DNA from: Clostridiaceae bacterium HFYG-1003
GTDB lineage: Bacteria > Bacillota > Clostridia > Clostridiales > Clostridiaceae
Direction: 5' to 3'
Assembly (NCBI GenBank): GCA_024579835.1
Contig: CP102060.1
Coordinates: 1,054,001-1,118,000 of the forward strand
Length of the DNA: 64,000 nt
Position numbers and translations under genes: made by a program. The notes beneath the pieces were generated by a model. The model saw only the letters and a list, made by a program, of their open reading frames with translations, made no database searches and was not told the origin of the DNA. Shown one piece after another: positions 9,110 to 17,023 of this stretch (position 1 is the stretch's first letter; each line of letters begins with the position of its first letter).

Positions 9110-9589
9110 CTATGCCAACTGGGTATGTGGCCATCGGTGATTGTTGACTAAAATCCGGACAACCTTTTTCAGCCAGCCCGCAGGCTCGCCTACAAAGAAG
9201 AAAATCCTCTCGAGTATGGACTGAGGCAGATCGGAAAAGTCGACCCCATAGTCCTGAGTGACTGTAGCATATGTACTGAGCAGAGCACCGACTAAAGCGT
9301 GGGCTCTGGAGTTGAACCAGGCTCGGACCCGCCGAATGGTCGAATTCTCAACGGGCACCGCTTCATGTTGACCGGTGATGATCTGCTCCAGGATCGTTGT
9401 GGTCTGCCGCTTATAGGGAGTTAAGAGATCCGGAAGTTCGTGATGGATCTTCCCGCAACCGGGGTTGGTACAGCGCAGGCGACGAAGCACCAGGATCATG
9501 ACATCCCCATTCTCGTTGATCACTAATCTCCTGCGGGAGCCAATGACCTTAAGCGACTGATGACAGATGGGACATATGCTTTTCTCCAT
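9110..9589 (-). CDS. DUF6431 zinc-finger protein of transposon 1 (5' end probably frameshifted)
   Basis: The frame gives about 159 residues from ATG 9589 with a CPIC...C..PGC zinc-ribbon pattern (CPICHQ and RCTNPGC) and the conserved HHELPDLLTPYKRQ stretch. DUF6431 proteins accompany this type of integrase and ATPase and are plausibly a DNA-binding partner. The homologue at 16015-16539 has a longer N-terminus beginning MVSITQF. A matching MISISKY start is present here at 9653 but in another frame; deleting one A from the AAAA run at about 9579-9582 would join them. So either a frameshift occurred or the internal start is used. Confidence 0.7.
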   Translation of the reverse strand: MEKSICPICHQSLKVIGSRRRLVINENGDVMILVLRRLRCTNPGCGKIHHELPDLLTPYKRQTTTILEQIITGQHEAVPVENSTIRRVRAWFNSRAHALVGALLSTYATVTQDYGVDFSDLPQSILERIFFFVGEPAGWLKKVVRILVNNHRWPHTQLA

Positions 9590-9670
9590 ACTCCGAACAA
9601 AAAACACGCTGATCGGGATTCCATTCTAAAACGTATTTTGATATACTGATCATGCTAATAACTTAGTAAG

Positions 9671-9716
9671 GATCCTCCCTGATGACTCGGCGCTAACCAT
9701 AGAGTCAGGGAGGATC
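9671..9716 (+). terminator. hairpin at the right end of transposon 1
   Basis: Perfect 12-bp inverted repeat (9671-9682 and 9705-9716) followed by TCTTTTT on the plus strand. On the minus strand it lies in the leader just before the DUF6431 start at 9653. Transposon 2 has a hairpin at the same place. Confidence 0.65.
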
Positions 9717-9892
9717 TCTTTTTGTCCTCCACAATATTATTAGGGACATTATATCCGTCTATTTACGGACAGACAAGGCTGGCTACTAGGGGGTGCGGAT
9801 AGTATGAGTCTGAATAGATTTGCCTGGAAATAAATGTCCTTTCGTATATGATTAGGCGATTGTGGGAGATAGGTGATCTTATTGACTTGCTA

Positions 9893-10996
9893 ATTAAACC
9901 TTGCGATTCTTGATGATTTTTGATATAATAATCGTATGAATAATGATTTAAAAACCCAAGCAGTACGGCTTAGTCCGGAAGAACAATATCAGATTCGCAA
10001 GAACATCATCCGACTATCAGAAAAAGGTAAAACGAATGAGGAAATAGCAGAAATCTTAGATGTAAGCTTGCGGCACGTCCAGAACACTAAGAAACAATAC
10101 AAGGAAGGCGGGATCGCAGGGATCAAGCCCCAAAAGCGTGGTCGCCGAGAGGGTGCGAAACGAACCCTTACTCCTGCCCAGGAAAAGGAAATACAGCAAA
10201 TCCTGGTTGATAAGACACCGGATCAATTGAAGTTCAAAGACTGCATGTGGAGCAGAAAAACCATTGCAGAGCTCATTTATGAAAAGTATAAAATCAGCCT
10301 GCCCGTATCTACTTTAGGGGTCTACTTGGCGCGGTGGGGATTCTCAGTCCAGCGGCCGATGAAACGCGCCTACAAGCAAGACACAGAGAAGGTGCAGCAT
10401 TGGGTCGAAACTGAGTTTCCTGGCATTACTGAACGAGCAGAGGCTGAGAATGCAGAGATTTTCTTTGGAGATGAAACCGGATTGCAAAATCAGTCAACTT
10501 GCTTGCGTGGGTATGCGCCAATCGGTCAAACGCCCGTGGTTCGAACCGAAGCAAAACATATCAAGATCAACATGCTTTCAGCAATTTCCAATCGAGGAAA
10601 ATTGCGCTTTGTCCTCTATAAAGACAACATGAATGCCGACAAACTGATTGATTTTATGCGGCGGTTGGTGCATGACAGCAAAAAGAAAGTGTTCCTGGTG
10701 CTCGATAATCTGCGGGTTCATCATGCTAAAAAAGTCATGGCGTGGGTAGAAAAGCATAAGGAAGAAATTGAGCTATTCTACCTGCCACCGTATGCCCCAG
10801 AATACAATCCCGATGAATTGCTCAACAGTGATCTCAAACGTGGCATAAGTAAAAAACCAAGTCCCAGGAGCGATGATGAGCTTGAACATAATGTTCGATC
10901 TCATTTAAAAACTGTGCAATTGCGTCCTAATAAAACCAGGGGGTTCTTCCATTCAAAAACTACAAAATATGCCTCTTAATATGCGCAAGGTTTAAT
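9893..10996 (+). mobile_element. IS630-family insertion sequence
   Basis: One transposase gene flanked by a 13-bp perfect inverted repeat, ATTAAACCTTGCG at 9893-9905 and its complement at 10984-10996. IS630 elements duplicate TA; TA precedes the left repeat but CA follows the right one, so one flank may have changed. It lies between transposon 1 and the helicase gene. Confidence 0.8.
9936..10979 (+). CDS. IS630-family transposase
   Basis: 347 residues, intact. N-terminal helix-turn-helix (TNEEIAEILDVSLRHVQNTKK) followed by a DDE core: FFGDETG, VLDNLRVHHA and the PYAPEYNPDE motif give the D, D and E residues typical of IS630/Tc1-mariner enzymes. Full length for the family and enclosed by matching inverted repeats, so the element may still be active. 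The ribosome binding site before ATG 9936 is weak, as is common for transposases. Confidence 0.9.
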   Translation: MNNDLKTQAVRLSPEEQYQIRKNIIRLSEKGKTNEEIAEILDVSLRHVQNTKKQYKEGGIAGIKPQKRGRREGAKRTLTPAQEKEIQQILVDKTPDQLKFKDCMWSRKTIAELIYEKYKISLPVSTLGVYLARWGFSVQRPMKRAYKQDTEKVQHWVETEFPGITERAEAENAEIFFGDETGLQNQSTCLRGYAPIGQTPVVRTEAKHIKINMLSAISNRGKLRFVLYKDNMNADKLIDFMRRLVHDSKKKVFLVLDNLRVHHAKKVMAWVEKHKEEIELFYLPPYAPEYNPDELLNSDLKRGISKKPSPRSDDELEHNVRSHLKTVQLRPNKTRGFFHSKTTKYAS

Positions 10997-11049
10997 CAGG
11001 GGAGCAATAACAAAGTACTAGGCAAAAAAATATAGGAGGGAAATATGAA

Positions 11050-13557
11050 ATGAACTTACTTAACAAATTAAGTAATACTACAAAAAAAAGTATTATTGAG
11101 CCACGTGAAATTTTCATGTCATTACCACAAAAAAATAAGGCTTATGAATATCCAAGAGATGTTCAAACAGAAGTATGGAAAAATTGGTTTGAGAGAAGAA
11201 ATCAAAAGAACAACATAATTAAGATGAATACAGGTAGTGGTAAAACATTAGTTGGATTACTAATTTTACAAAGTTGTCTAAATGAAGGCAAAGGTCCTGC
11301 GGTATATGTAGTTCCTGATACTTTTTTAGTAAATCAAGTGTGTGAAGAAGCTAGGAAAATAGGGATCTCAGTTACTTTGAATAGAGACGATTATTTATAT
11401 CAAGATAACCAAGCTATTTTAATCATGAACGTACATGCCTTGGTTAATGGAAAGAGTGTGTTCGGAATGAATCCCAATAGTAATTATCCACTTGGAAGCG
11501 TTTTGATAGATGATGTTCACGCTTGTATAGATACTATAAATTCTCAATTTTCATTAAAATTACCTTGTGGGCACGAAGTATACAATAGAATACTTCGTAT
11601 TTTTGAAGAGAATCTAAAAGCCTATGATAACAAGGCATATCATGATATTGTAAAAATGCGTGACCCTATTAAAAATACATTGGTACCATTTTGGTTTTGG
11701 CAACAAAATTTTGATAAAGTCTATGAAGTACTATCGGAATATAAGACATCAGACGAATTGAATAAACAGATATATTTCAATTTACCTCTTGTGGAGGATA
11801 GTTTAGAGACGTGCAACTGTATAATTACGGCTAACTACATAGAAATAGTACCAAGCGGGATTAATATATCGAAAATTAAAGAGTTTGAAAAGGCGGAAAG
11901 AAGAATCTTCATGAGCGCAACTCTTTCAGATGATAGTGTTTTTATTTCTACATTTGGATTTAATGAAAATGAGTTTGATCAAATAATTACTCCTGAAAAT
12001 GCAAATGATATTGGTGATCGTTTAATTTTATTTCCAAAGCATTTAAATAGTCGAATAAGTAATGATGATATCAAAGAAAAAATAATAGAACTTTCAAAAA
12101 AATATAATGTTGCTGTAATTGTTCCATCCAAAGAAAGAGCTAAGTATTGGGACATCTCGGGAGACCGTGTTGCAAAATCTGATAATATAGCTGAATTAAC
12201 TTTAAAACTTAAAACTCAAGAACATACAGGGTTAATAGTTTTTGTTAATAGATATGATGGTATAGATTTACCAGACGATGCTTGTAGAATTATCGTCATA
12301 GATTCACTTCCGCCGTTTCGGAGTGATTACGAGAAATACGTTTATAGTATTGATAACTCTAGCAAAAATCTCTTAAGAGAAAGAATCCAAAAAATTGAAC
12401 AAGGAATGGGACGTGGGGTTAGATCAAATAGTGATTCATGTTGTGTAGTATTAATGGGAGATGATTTGACTGATGCTTTGATAAGAAGCAAAGGCTATAA
12501 ATTATTTAGCAAAGCAACTCTTGAACAATATTGTCTTTCGAAAGAATTATGGGATTTGTTAAAAAATGAATATTCGAATCCATCAGTAAGTACTATTTTT
12601 GAATTGGCGGATTATTCACTTAATCGAGATGTGGAATGGATTAAGAAAAGTAGGGATCGCCTTTCTGATATTAAATACTCTTCTAAACCAAATTTTGACA
12701 AAGTAATATCTGGTCAGAGAAAAGCTTTTGAATTTGCAACATCAAAACAATGGTTAAAAGCATTAAATGTGATCGATGAAATAATAAACTCTGACATTGA
12801 AAATAGTACGAAAGGCTATCTATTTCAAGTCAAAGCTTCTTACATGAATTTCATTGACCGAAGTAAAGCACAAGAGATCTTGCTGGCTGGTCATCAATAT
12901 AATAATTCAATCCTCAATCCAATTGCAGGTATTCAGTATAATAAATCTATAAATCATCAAAACCAAGCTGTAAGTGTGAATTGTTATATATTAAAGAATG
13001 ATTTAAATCAAAATGATTATATAATTAAAACGGATTTCATTCTGATGAATTTGGTGTTTAATGCTAATACAGAATGTTTTGAAAGCTCTCTGCAAAGTCT
13101 AGGCGATTTATTAGGATTTTCATCGACAAGACCGGATAAAGAAACAAACGGTGCAGGGCCTGATAACCTCTGGGCTTTGGGTGAGAGTAATTACTTATTG
13201 ATAGAATGCAAAAGTGGAGCGGTCTCTACTACCATTAGTAAAGAATATTGCAATCAATTGGGTGGTTCCGTAAGATGGTTTAAAAAGGTATACGGAAAAG
13301 ATATGTTCAATACTCCAATTATGGTTCATAAATCAGCAGTAATTGAAAAGAAAGCAACTATGGTTAATACCATGAGAATTATAACAATTGAGCAACTTGA
13401 AAAGTTAAAAAATCAAGTAAGCATGTTTGTAAATGCTTTAATTCAAGCTGATAATTGGAAAAACACCGAGAAAATATCTATACTTCTTAAAATGTATAAA
13501 TTAAGGGGACAAGATATAATTCAAAATTATACGGAAAATCCAAAGCAACAACAGTAA
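11050..13557 (+). CDS. SF2 DEAD/DEAH helicase with C-terminal PD-(D/E)XK-like nuclease motif
   Basis: 835 residues. Helicase motifs: NTGSGKT (Walker A, about 60-66), IDDVH (153-157, a DExH variant), MSATL, and QGMGRGVR at about 451-458 (motif VI). The C-terminal helicase half resembles the Rad3/XPD/DinG kind (RYDGIDLPDDACR). Near the end GPD705, then IE719CK721, matches the D...ExK signature of restriction-type nucleases. It starts at ATG 11050, 9 nt after AGGAGGG. Very AT-rich compared with the rest of the window, flanked by an IS630 element and a transposon, and near IetAS and AbiE: probably a single-gene anti-phage helicase-nuclease, comparable in layout to Hna-type proteins. That role is inferred. 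Confidence 0.75.
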   Translation: MNLLNKLSNTTKKSIIEPREIFMSLPQKNKAYEYPRDVQTEVWKNWFERRNQKNNIIKMNTGSGKTLVGLLILQSCLNEGKGPAVYVVPDTFLVNQVCEEARKIGISVTLNRDDYLYQDNQAILIMNVHALVNGKSVFGMNPNSNYPLGSVLIDDVHACIDTINSQFSLKLPCGHEVYNRILRIFEENLKAYDNKAYHDIVKMRDPIKNTLVPFWFWQQNFDKVYEVLSEYKTSDELNKQIYFNLPLVEDSLETCNCIITANYIEIVPSGINISKIKEFEKAERRIFMSATLSDDSVFISTFGFNENEFDQIITPENANDIGDRLILFPKHLNSRISNDDIKEKIIELSKKYNVAVIVPSKERAKYWDISGDRVAKSDNIAELTLKLKTQEHTGLIVFVNRYDGIDLPDDACRIIVIDSLPPFRSDYEKYVYSIDNSSKNLLRERIQKIEQGMGRGVRSNSDSCCVVLMGDDLTDALIRSKGYKLFSKATLEQYCLSKELWDLLKNEYSNPSVSTIFELADYSLNRDVEWIKKSRDRLSDIKYSSKPNFDKVISGQRKAFEFATSKQWLKALNVIDEIINSDIENSTKGYLFQVKASYMNFIDRSKAQEILLAGHQYNNSILNPIAGIQYNKSINHQNQAVSVNCYILKNDLNQNDYIIKTDFILMNLVFNANTECFESSLQSLGDLLGFSSTRPDKETNGAGPDNLWALGESNYLLIECKSGAVSTTISKEYCNQLGGSVRWFKKVYGKDMFNTPIMVHKSAVIEKKATMVNTMRIITIEQLEKLKNQVSMFVNALIQADNWKNTEKISILLKMYKLRGQDIIQNYTENPKQQQ

Positions 13558-13754
13558 CATTATCGAAACTTTTGTATCATCAGGTTTGATTCTGTGTGTC
13601 ATATAAAAGTTTTACTAAGAATGGTCGAATTTAAAATTAATTAAGAAGCGGTTGCTTCTGCCGGCCCATTTTGTGATCCATTTGACTTACCATATTGTTC
13701 CAGAATTGCCGGTTAGGCTGTCCTGGTGTTCTCTCCATCAGGCCCACCGATTAT

Positions 13755-13827
13755 ATAGGGACCCCGCTTCGAGACGTCAAGATACCTCTTCATGGTATCT
13801 CTCTTGACGGCTCGGCGGGGTCCCTAT
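13755..13827. terminator. long bidirectional hairpin downstream of transposon 2 ATPase
   Basis: Outer arms 13755-13767 and 13815-13827 pair perfectly over 13 bp. Inner arms 75-82/802-809 and 81-86/794-799 (add 13700 and 13000 respectively) also pair, giving a long stem with one bulge. It lies between the helicase gene and the transposon 2 ATPase gene, which face each other, and could stop both transcripts. T tracts are short. Confidence 0.6.
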
Positions 13828-13850
13828 CTATAATGAGTAGCCCGATGAGA

Positions 13851-14649
13851 TCACATCTCCTCCTTGCCAATGAGCTCAATGCAGCGCTCATCCAGAATTT
13901 TCTTGTTTTGCTGGCTTCCGTAGATCAAGGCGTGAGTGCACAGCTTGTTGATTTCTCGGGGACTTCCGTGGGTGTATTTATGAATCTGGCTGATCGCCTC
14001 ATCCGAGAAGATATCTGACTTTGATTTTGCATAGCGCAGCTGGTGGAGGATATATTCTTTGGTCTGAGACGCATCCATATATCTGGTCTCACACTGGATA
14101 TTCACCCTTTGGCTGATGGCCAGAGAGCTTTGCTTTTTTTAAAGTAGTTTTCAGCTCGGGCTGACCGGCCAGGATCAGGCTCATCGGACTGTGCGAGTCT
14201 ACATTCGCATTCAGCATGAATCTTAGCTCCTGCAGCATTTCTCCCCCCAATAGATGGGCCTCATCTACGATGATCACTGGTGTGACATGCTGCAGGGCTG
14301 CCAGGACCTCCAGTTCGCGCTGCAAGATTCGTTTGCTGTCCCCACGGTAGAATTTCCCTTCTACCCCAAGCTGGCTTAGGATCCCATTGTAGAAGCGCCT
14401 TGGCGAGAGCGAGGAATCCGCAATGTACATGCACCGGTAGCCCCGTCCATCAAGGGTTTCCTTCAACGAGCGGATGATGGTGGATTTTCCGCTGCCACAC
14501 TCCCCGGTCAACACCGCAAACCAGCGCATCTTCGCAGCGTAGACCAGCCGGGAGAGCACCTCTTCCTGGCCCGCAACGCAGTACAAGTGTTCAACGGGGA
14601 TATCCCTCGAGAAGGGAGTCTGTTCGAACTCGTAGAACTGCTCAAACAT
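13851..14649 (-). pseudogene. ExeA/TniB-like ATPase of transposon 2, frameshifted
   Basis: Homologue of the ATPase at 6901-7701: same MFEQFYEFEQTPFSRD start, Walker A GECGSGKST and Walker B IIVDEAHLL. The first frame ends at 14089 after GQPELKTTLKK, and the rest of the protein (SQRVNIQCETRYMD onward) is in the next frame down to 13851. The break is at a run of seven T (14134-14140; A7 on the coding strand); six bases would restore one frame. Programmed slippage at the A run cannot be excluded, but the needed shift is +1, not the more usual -1. Overlaps the integrase stop. Confidence 0.8.
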
Positions 14650-15983
14650 CACACACCCTCATTCTTTTTCATCAGATCACGATAACTTGTCGCTCCTTCA
14701 CGGGGCAGCTCAACCTGGTTATTTTCCATCGCCTTCAGCATTCTGGAACGAGGTGCTTCCACCAGAGGATCTGGCTTGACCCGTACCTTGACAAATTCAC
14801 TGACTACCAATGGACGGATGACACGAGGCTCAATGCTGTCATGGTACATCACCAGTTCATCCGGATTCCCCACACGATAGGCCACTTGGACCTTAAAGCC
14901 GATGACATCAACTCCAGCTTCCCATTTTCTCGAGTGGTAAGAGATGCAGCCGGTCTTGTCGACCAGTCGAGTCTCGGTCAGCGTGAATGCCAGATTAAGC
15001 TCTTCCTGACTCACAAACCTTTGCCGCTTCAGGTCACCCTGATAGGCTTGCTTGGGACTCATCCCGATGCTGGAATGGATTTTCTCGTGGTAGTAGCTCT
15101 CCAGCCACAGATCTAACATATGCTGGACTTCTTCCACGGTCTGGGGGTGTTCCAGTTTCATCTCGAGGACAAATTTATCCAAAAGCTTATTAAAAGCCTC
15201 CACCTTGCCTTTGCTGGATGGACTGTAGGCCTTTGCTCGAACCAGCTTGACGCCAAGCTTTACGCTGGCCTGGTTGATCTGTCTGCCTACAAATTGTGAT
15301 CCGTTATCTGTATAGATTCCAGCTGGAACCCCAAACCGTTCAACCGCCCGGCGATAACAGCTCATCACACGATCCGCGGTTTGATCCTCATACACTCCGA
15401 TCCCTGTGACGTACCTTGTCGCATCATCGATGAACACCACCACATACAGTTGCGTGGCTTTGCGCGTGGCCGTCTTGGGCAGAACCAATAGGTACTTCAG
15501 ATCAGTTTGCCATAAATCATTGCGATGCTTTCGCTGAAACCTTCGCATAGCGCCTGCAGAGCCCTGTGCGCCCGTATTGAACGCCTTGAGCTGATGGGTG
15601 GCATAACCTCGGCGAGACAGGTGGTCCTGCAGGGTCGAGCGCTTGAGTGCACCTTTGGCAACCTTGCCCTCCAGTTCCAGGATGCGGATGATATCCTGAA
15701 CGCTCCGATTAGGCGCTTCCCGGCGAAGCATCACCGCTTCATCCAGGATCGACTCGGTCACTGATCCCGTCTTGTTGGAGGGTTTCGTGGCTGGGACTAA
15801 TCCATTAAAGCCTTGCTCTTCATAGGCTTTAAGCCATCGGCGGATCGTTCGTGGGGACAACCCCTCATCCTGGGCGATGGCTTCGATTTTCAGGGTGCGC
15901 AAAGCGGGGTCCATCGCTGGACCCATCAATGGGTTTAGGATTTGCGCCCGTTCATAGGCCGTTTCTTCTCTGGTTTTCTTCAT
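14649..15983 (-). CDS. DDE integrase/transposase of transposon 2
   Basis: 444 residues, intact and homologous to the integrase at 7694-9049. It has an N-terminal helix-turn-helix (GLSPRTIRRWLKAYEEQGFNG), catalytic motifs LWQTDLKYL, IYTDNGSQF and SSKGKVEAFN for D, D and E, and a C-terminal Mu-type domain. An AAGGAG site precedes ATG 15983. It overlaps the ATPase start in ATGA fashion. Transposition would need the ATPase, whose gene is frameshifted. Confidence 0.88.
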   Translation of the reverse strand: MKKTREETAYERAQILNPLMGPAMDPALRTLKIEAIAQDEGLSPRTIRRWLKAYEEQGFNGLVPATKPSNKTGSVTESILDEAVMLRREAPNRSVQDIIRILELEGKVAKGALKRSTLQDHLSRRGYATHQLKAFNTGAQGSAGAMRRFQRKHRNDLWQTDLKYLLVLPKTATRKATQLYVVVFIDDATRYVTGIGVYEDQTADRVMSCYRRAVERFGVPAGIYTDNGSQFVGRQINQASVKLGVKLVRAKAYSPSSKGKVEAFNKLLDKFVLEMKLEHPQTVEEVQHMLDLWLESYYHEKIHSSIGMSPKQAYQGDLKRQRFVSQEELNLAFTLTETRLVDKTGCISYHSRKWEAGVDVIGFKVQVAYRVGNPDELVMYHDSIEPRVIRPLVVSEFVKVRVKPDPLVEAPRSRMLKAMENNQVELPREGATSYRDLMKKNEGV

Positions 15984-16014
15984 AGTCAGATCACTTCTCC
16001 TTGAAAATTCAATG

Positions 16015-16539
16015 TCAAGGAGAGTGTAATCGAATCTGGCTACTTGGCCTATTCCATATCAGGTGGAACGGCCAAAGCCTGTGGTTGACGAGTGTGCTGA
16101 CCAAATCGAAGAGCGGTAGATCAAGGAGCCTGCTGTCGATCTGTTCGCGATGGACCAATGCGGAAAGAGCATTTTTCAGATATGTCTGCCAGATCCTCCA
16201 CCACCTTTTCCATCGATCGGGAGTCCGCGGATCCTTGACGATCGCAACGGGCTTCCCGCCAACAGCTCGCTCAATAACTGATCTAAAACACCGTTGTCTG
16301 GGGAGAAGGAAGTCTGGCAACTCCAGATGGATCTTGACGCAATCGATGCATCGAAGCCGACGAAGCAAGAAGTAATAGAACGATTCTTCATCGATTCGCA
16401 CAGAGCGTTTTCTGCTATCGTAGTGATAGAGCCGGCCGGCGCAGATCGGACAGGGGATCGTTTCGATTCCCAATATCACACAGTATCTGATACCATCTAT
16501 GGTCTTGAACTGTCTTAAAAATTGAGTTATACTAACCAT
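16015..16539 (-). CDS. DUF6431 zinc-finger protein of transposon 2
   Basis: 174 residues from ATG 16539 (a GTG at 16551 is also in frame). CPIC near residue 33 and a later RCIDC give a zinc-ribbon pattern; LRRLRC and HLELPDFLLPRQR match the homologue in transposon 1. Likely DNA-binding partner of the transposition proteins. The hairpin at 16557-16599 lies just upstream, in the leader of this gene. The N-terminal 30 residues, absent from the open frame of the transposon 1 homologue, suggest that copy is the damaged one. Confidence 0.75.
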   Translation of the reverse strand: MVSITQFLRQFKTIDGIRYCVILGIETIPCPICAGRLYHYDSRKRSVRIDEESFYYFLLRRLRCIDCVKIHLELPDFLLPRQRCFRSVIERAVGGKPVAIVKDPRTPDRWKRWWRIWQTYLKNALSALVHREQIDSRLLDLPLFDLVSTLVNHRLWPFHLIWNRPSSQIRLHSP

Positions 16540-16556
16540 GCTGAAAAGCACCCAAT

Positions 16557-16599
16557 GAGAATCCCGGGAGTGGTCGTCAAACTAGCACCCGGGGTTCTC
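16557..16599 (+). terminator. hairpin at the right end of transposon 2
   Basis: Arms 16557-16568 and 16588-16599 pair over 12 positions with one G-T pair, followed by seven T (16603-16609) on the plus strand. A typical Rho-independent terminator in the plus direction; on the minus strand it is a leader hairpin 18 nt before the DUF6431 start. Confidence 0.75.
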
Positions 16600-16645
16600 G
16601 CCTTTTTTTGATTTTATCTATGACAATTCTATCCGGCAAATGCGG

Positions 16646-16943
16646 TTGTGACAACCCGGTAGCTTTCCGACATTTTGATCCGGCCTATACAGCGGTGCTC
16701 GAATACGGCACCGTTTCTTTCAGTACGGCATATAGTTATCAAAATATTTTTAAGCATACTCTGTGTGCGGTATGTGAACGCGTGATAAATTATAACAATA
16801 CATAACTTTATCTTGTGAAAGGGAGTTATGCTTGTGGACAGTAGACGAAAGGATGGTTTTTCATCGGCATATCAGCAATAATGGTAAAAGAGAAACAGAA
16901 AATGACGGTATTTTATTAGTTTGAAAATGTTACCGCTTTCTTA
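16646..16943. other. intergenic region between transposon 2 and the nucleoside locus
   Basis: No gene supported. It carries further CCGGC/GACA-type boxes up to about 16690 that probably belong to the transposon end. A 65-codon open frame at 16608-16805 starts inside the terminator T run and is rejected. Confidence 0.5.
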
Positions 16944-16973
16944 TTGACAACGGGAAAGACGGTAAATTAATAT
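16944..16973 (+). promoter_or_regulatory. promoter of the LacI-type regulator and nucleoside operon
   Basis: TTGACA (16944-16949) with TAATAT at 16968-16973 (18-bp spacer). It precedes two palindromic operator candidates and the AAGGAGGTGG ribosome binding site at 17004-17013 of the regulator gene. Confidence 0.6.
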
Positions 16974-16977
16974 GATG

Positions 16978-17002
16978 GTAACGGTTTACTTAATCGATTA
17001 AG
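16978..17002 (+). promoter_or_regulatory. operator candidates for the LacI-family regulator
   Basis: Two adjoining palindromes just after the promoter: GTAACGGTTTAC (16978-16989, GTAA/TTAC half-sites) and the perfect 14-bp CTTAATCGATTAAG (16989-17002). The second has the central CG step common in LacI-family operators. Their position downstream of the -10 box fits repression by road-block and autoregulation. Confidence 0.55.
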
Positions 17003-17023
17003 GAAGGAGGTGGAGCGGACAGC

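Larger units (their letters stand above)
6797..9800 (-). mobile_element. transposon 1: DUF6431, DDE integrase, ExeA/TniB-like ATPase
   Basis: Three minus-strand genes in the order zinc-finger DUF6431 protein, DDE integrase and AAA ATPase form a Tn7/Mu-like transposition module. The ends are inferred. TGTCC boxes at 6818-6822 and 6842-6846 on the left, and GGACA boxes at 9744-9748 and 9767-9771 on the right, form inverted pairs with spacers of 19 and 18 nt, as expected for transposase binding sites. The left end runs into the C-terminal part of the AbiEii-like gene. Exact termini and a target duplication were not identified, so both edges are uncertain by some tens of bases. Confidence 0.6.
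13700..16645 (-). mobile_element. transposon 2: DUF6431, DDE integrase, ATPase (frameshifted)
   Basis: Second, clearly diverged copy of the three-gene module of transposon 1, in the same orientation. Its edges are inferred from an imperfect inverted repeat: 13700-13722 on the left matches the complement of 16622-16645 on the right (GACA..TA.CCGGCAA..GG core). More CCGGC-bearing boxes lie further out on both sides (to about 13660 and 16690), so the true termini may be outside the stated limits. The ATPase gene carries a frameshift. Confidence 0.6.

Noticed and set aside
16608-16805. 65-codon open frame after transposon 2
   Set aside because: Starts in the terminator T tail, no ribosome binding site, and covers transposon end repeats.
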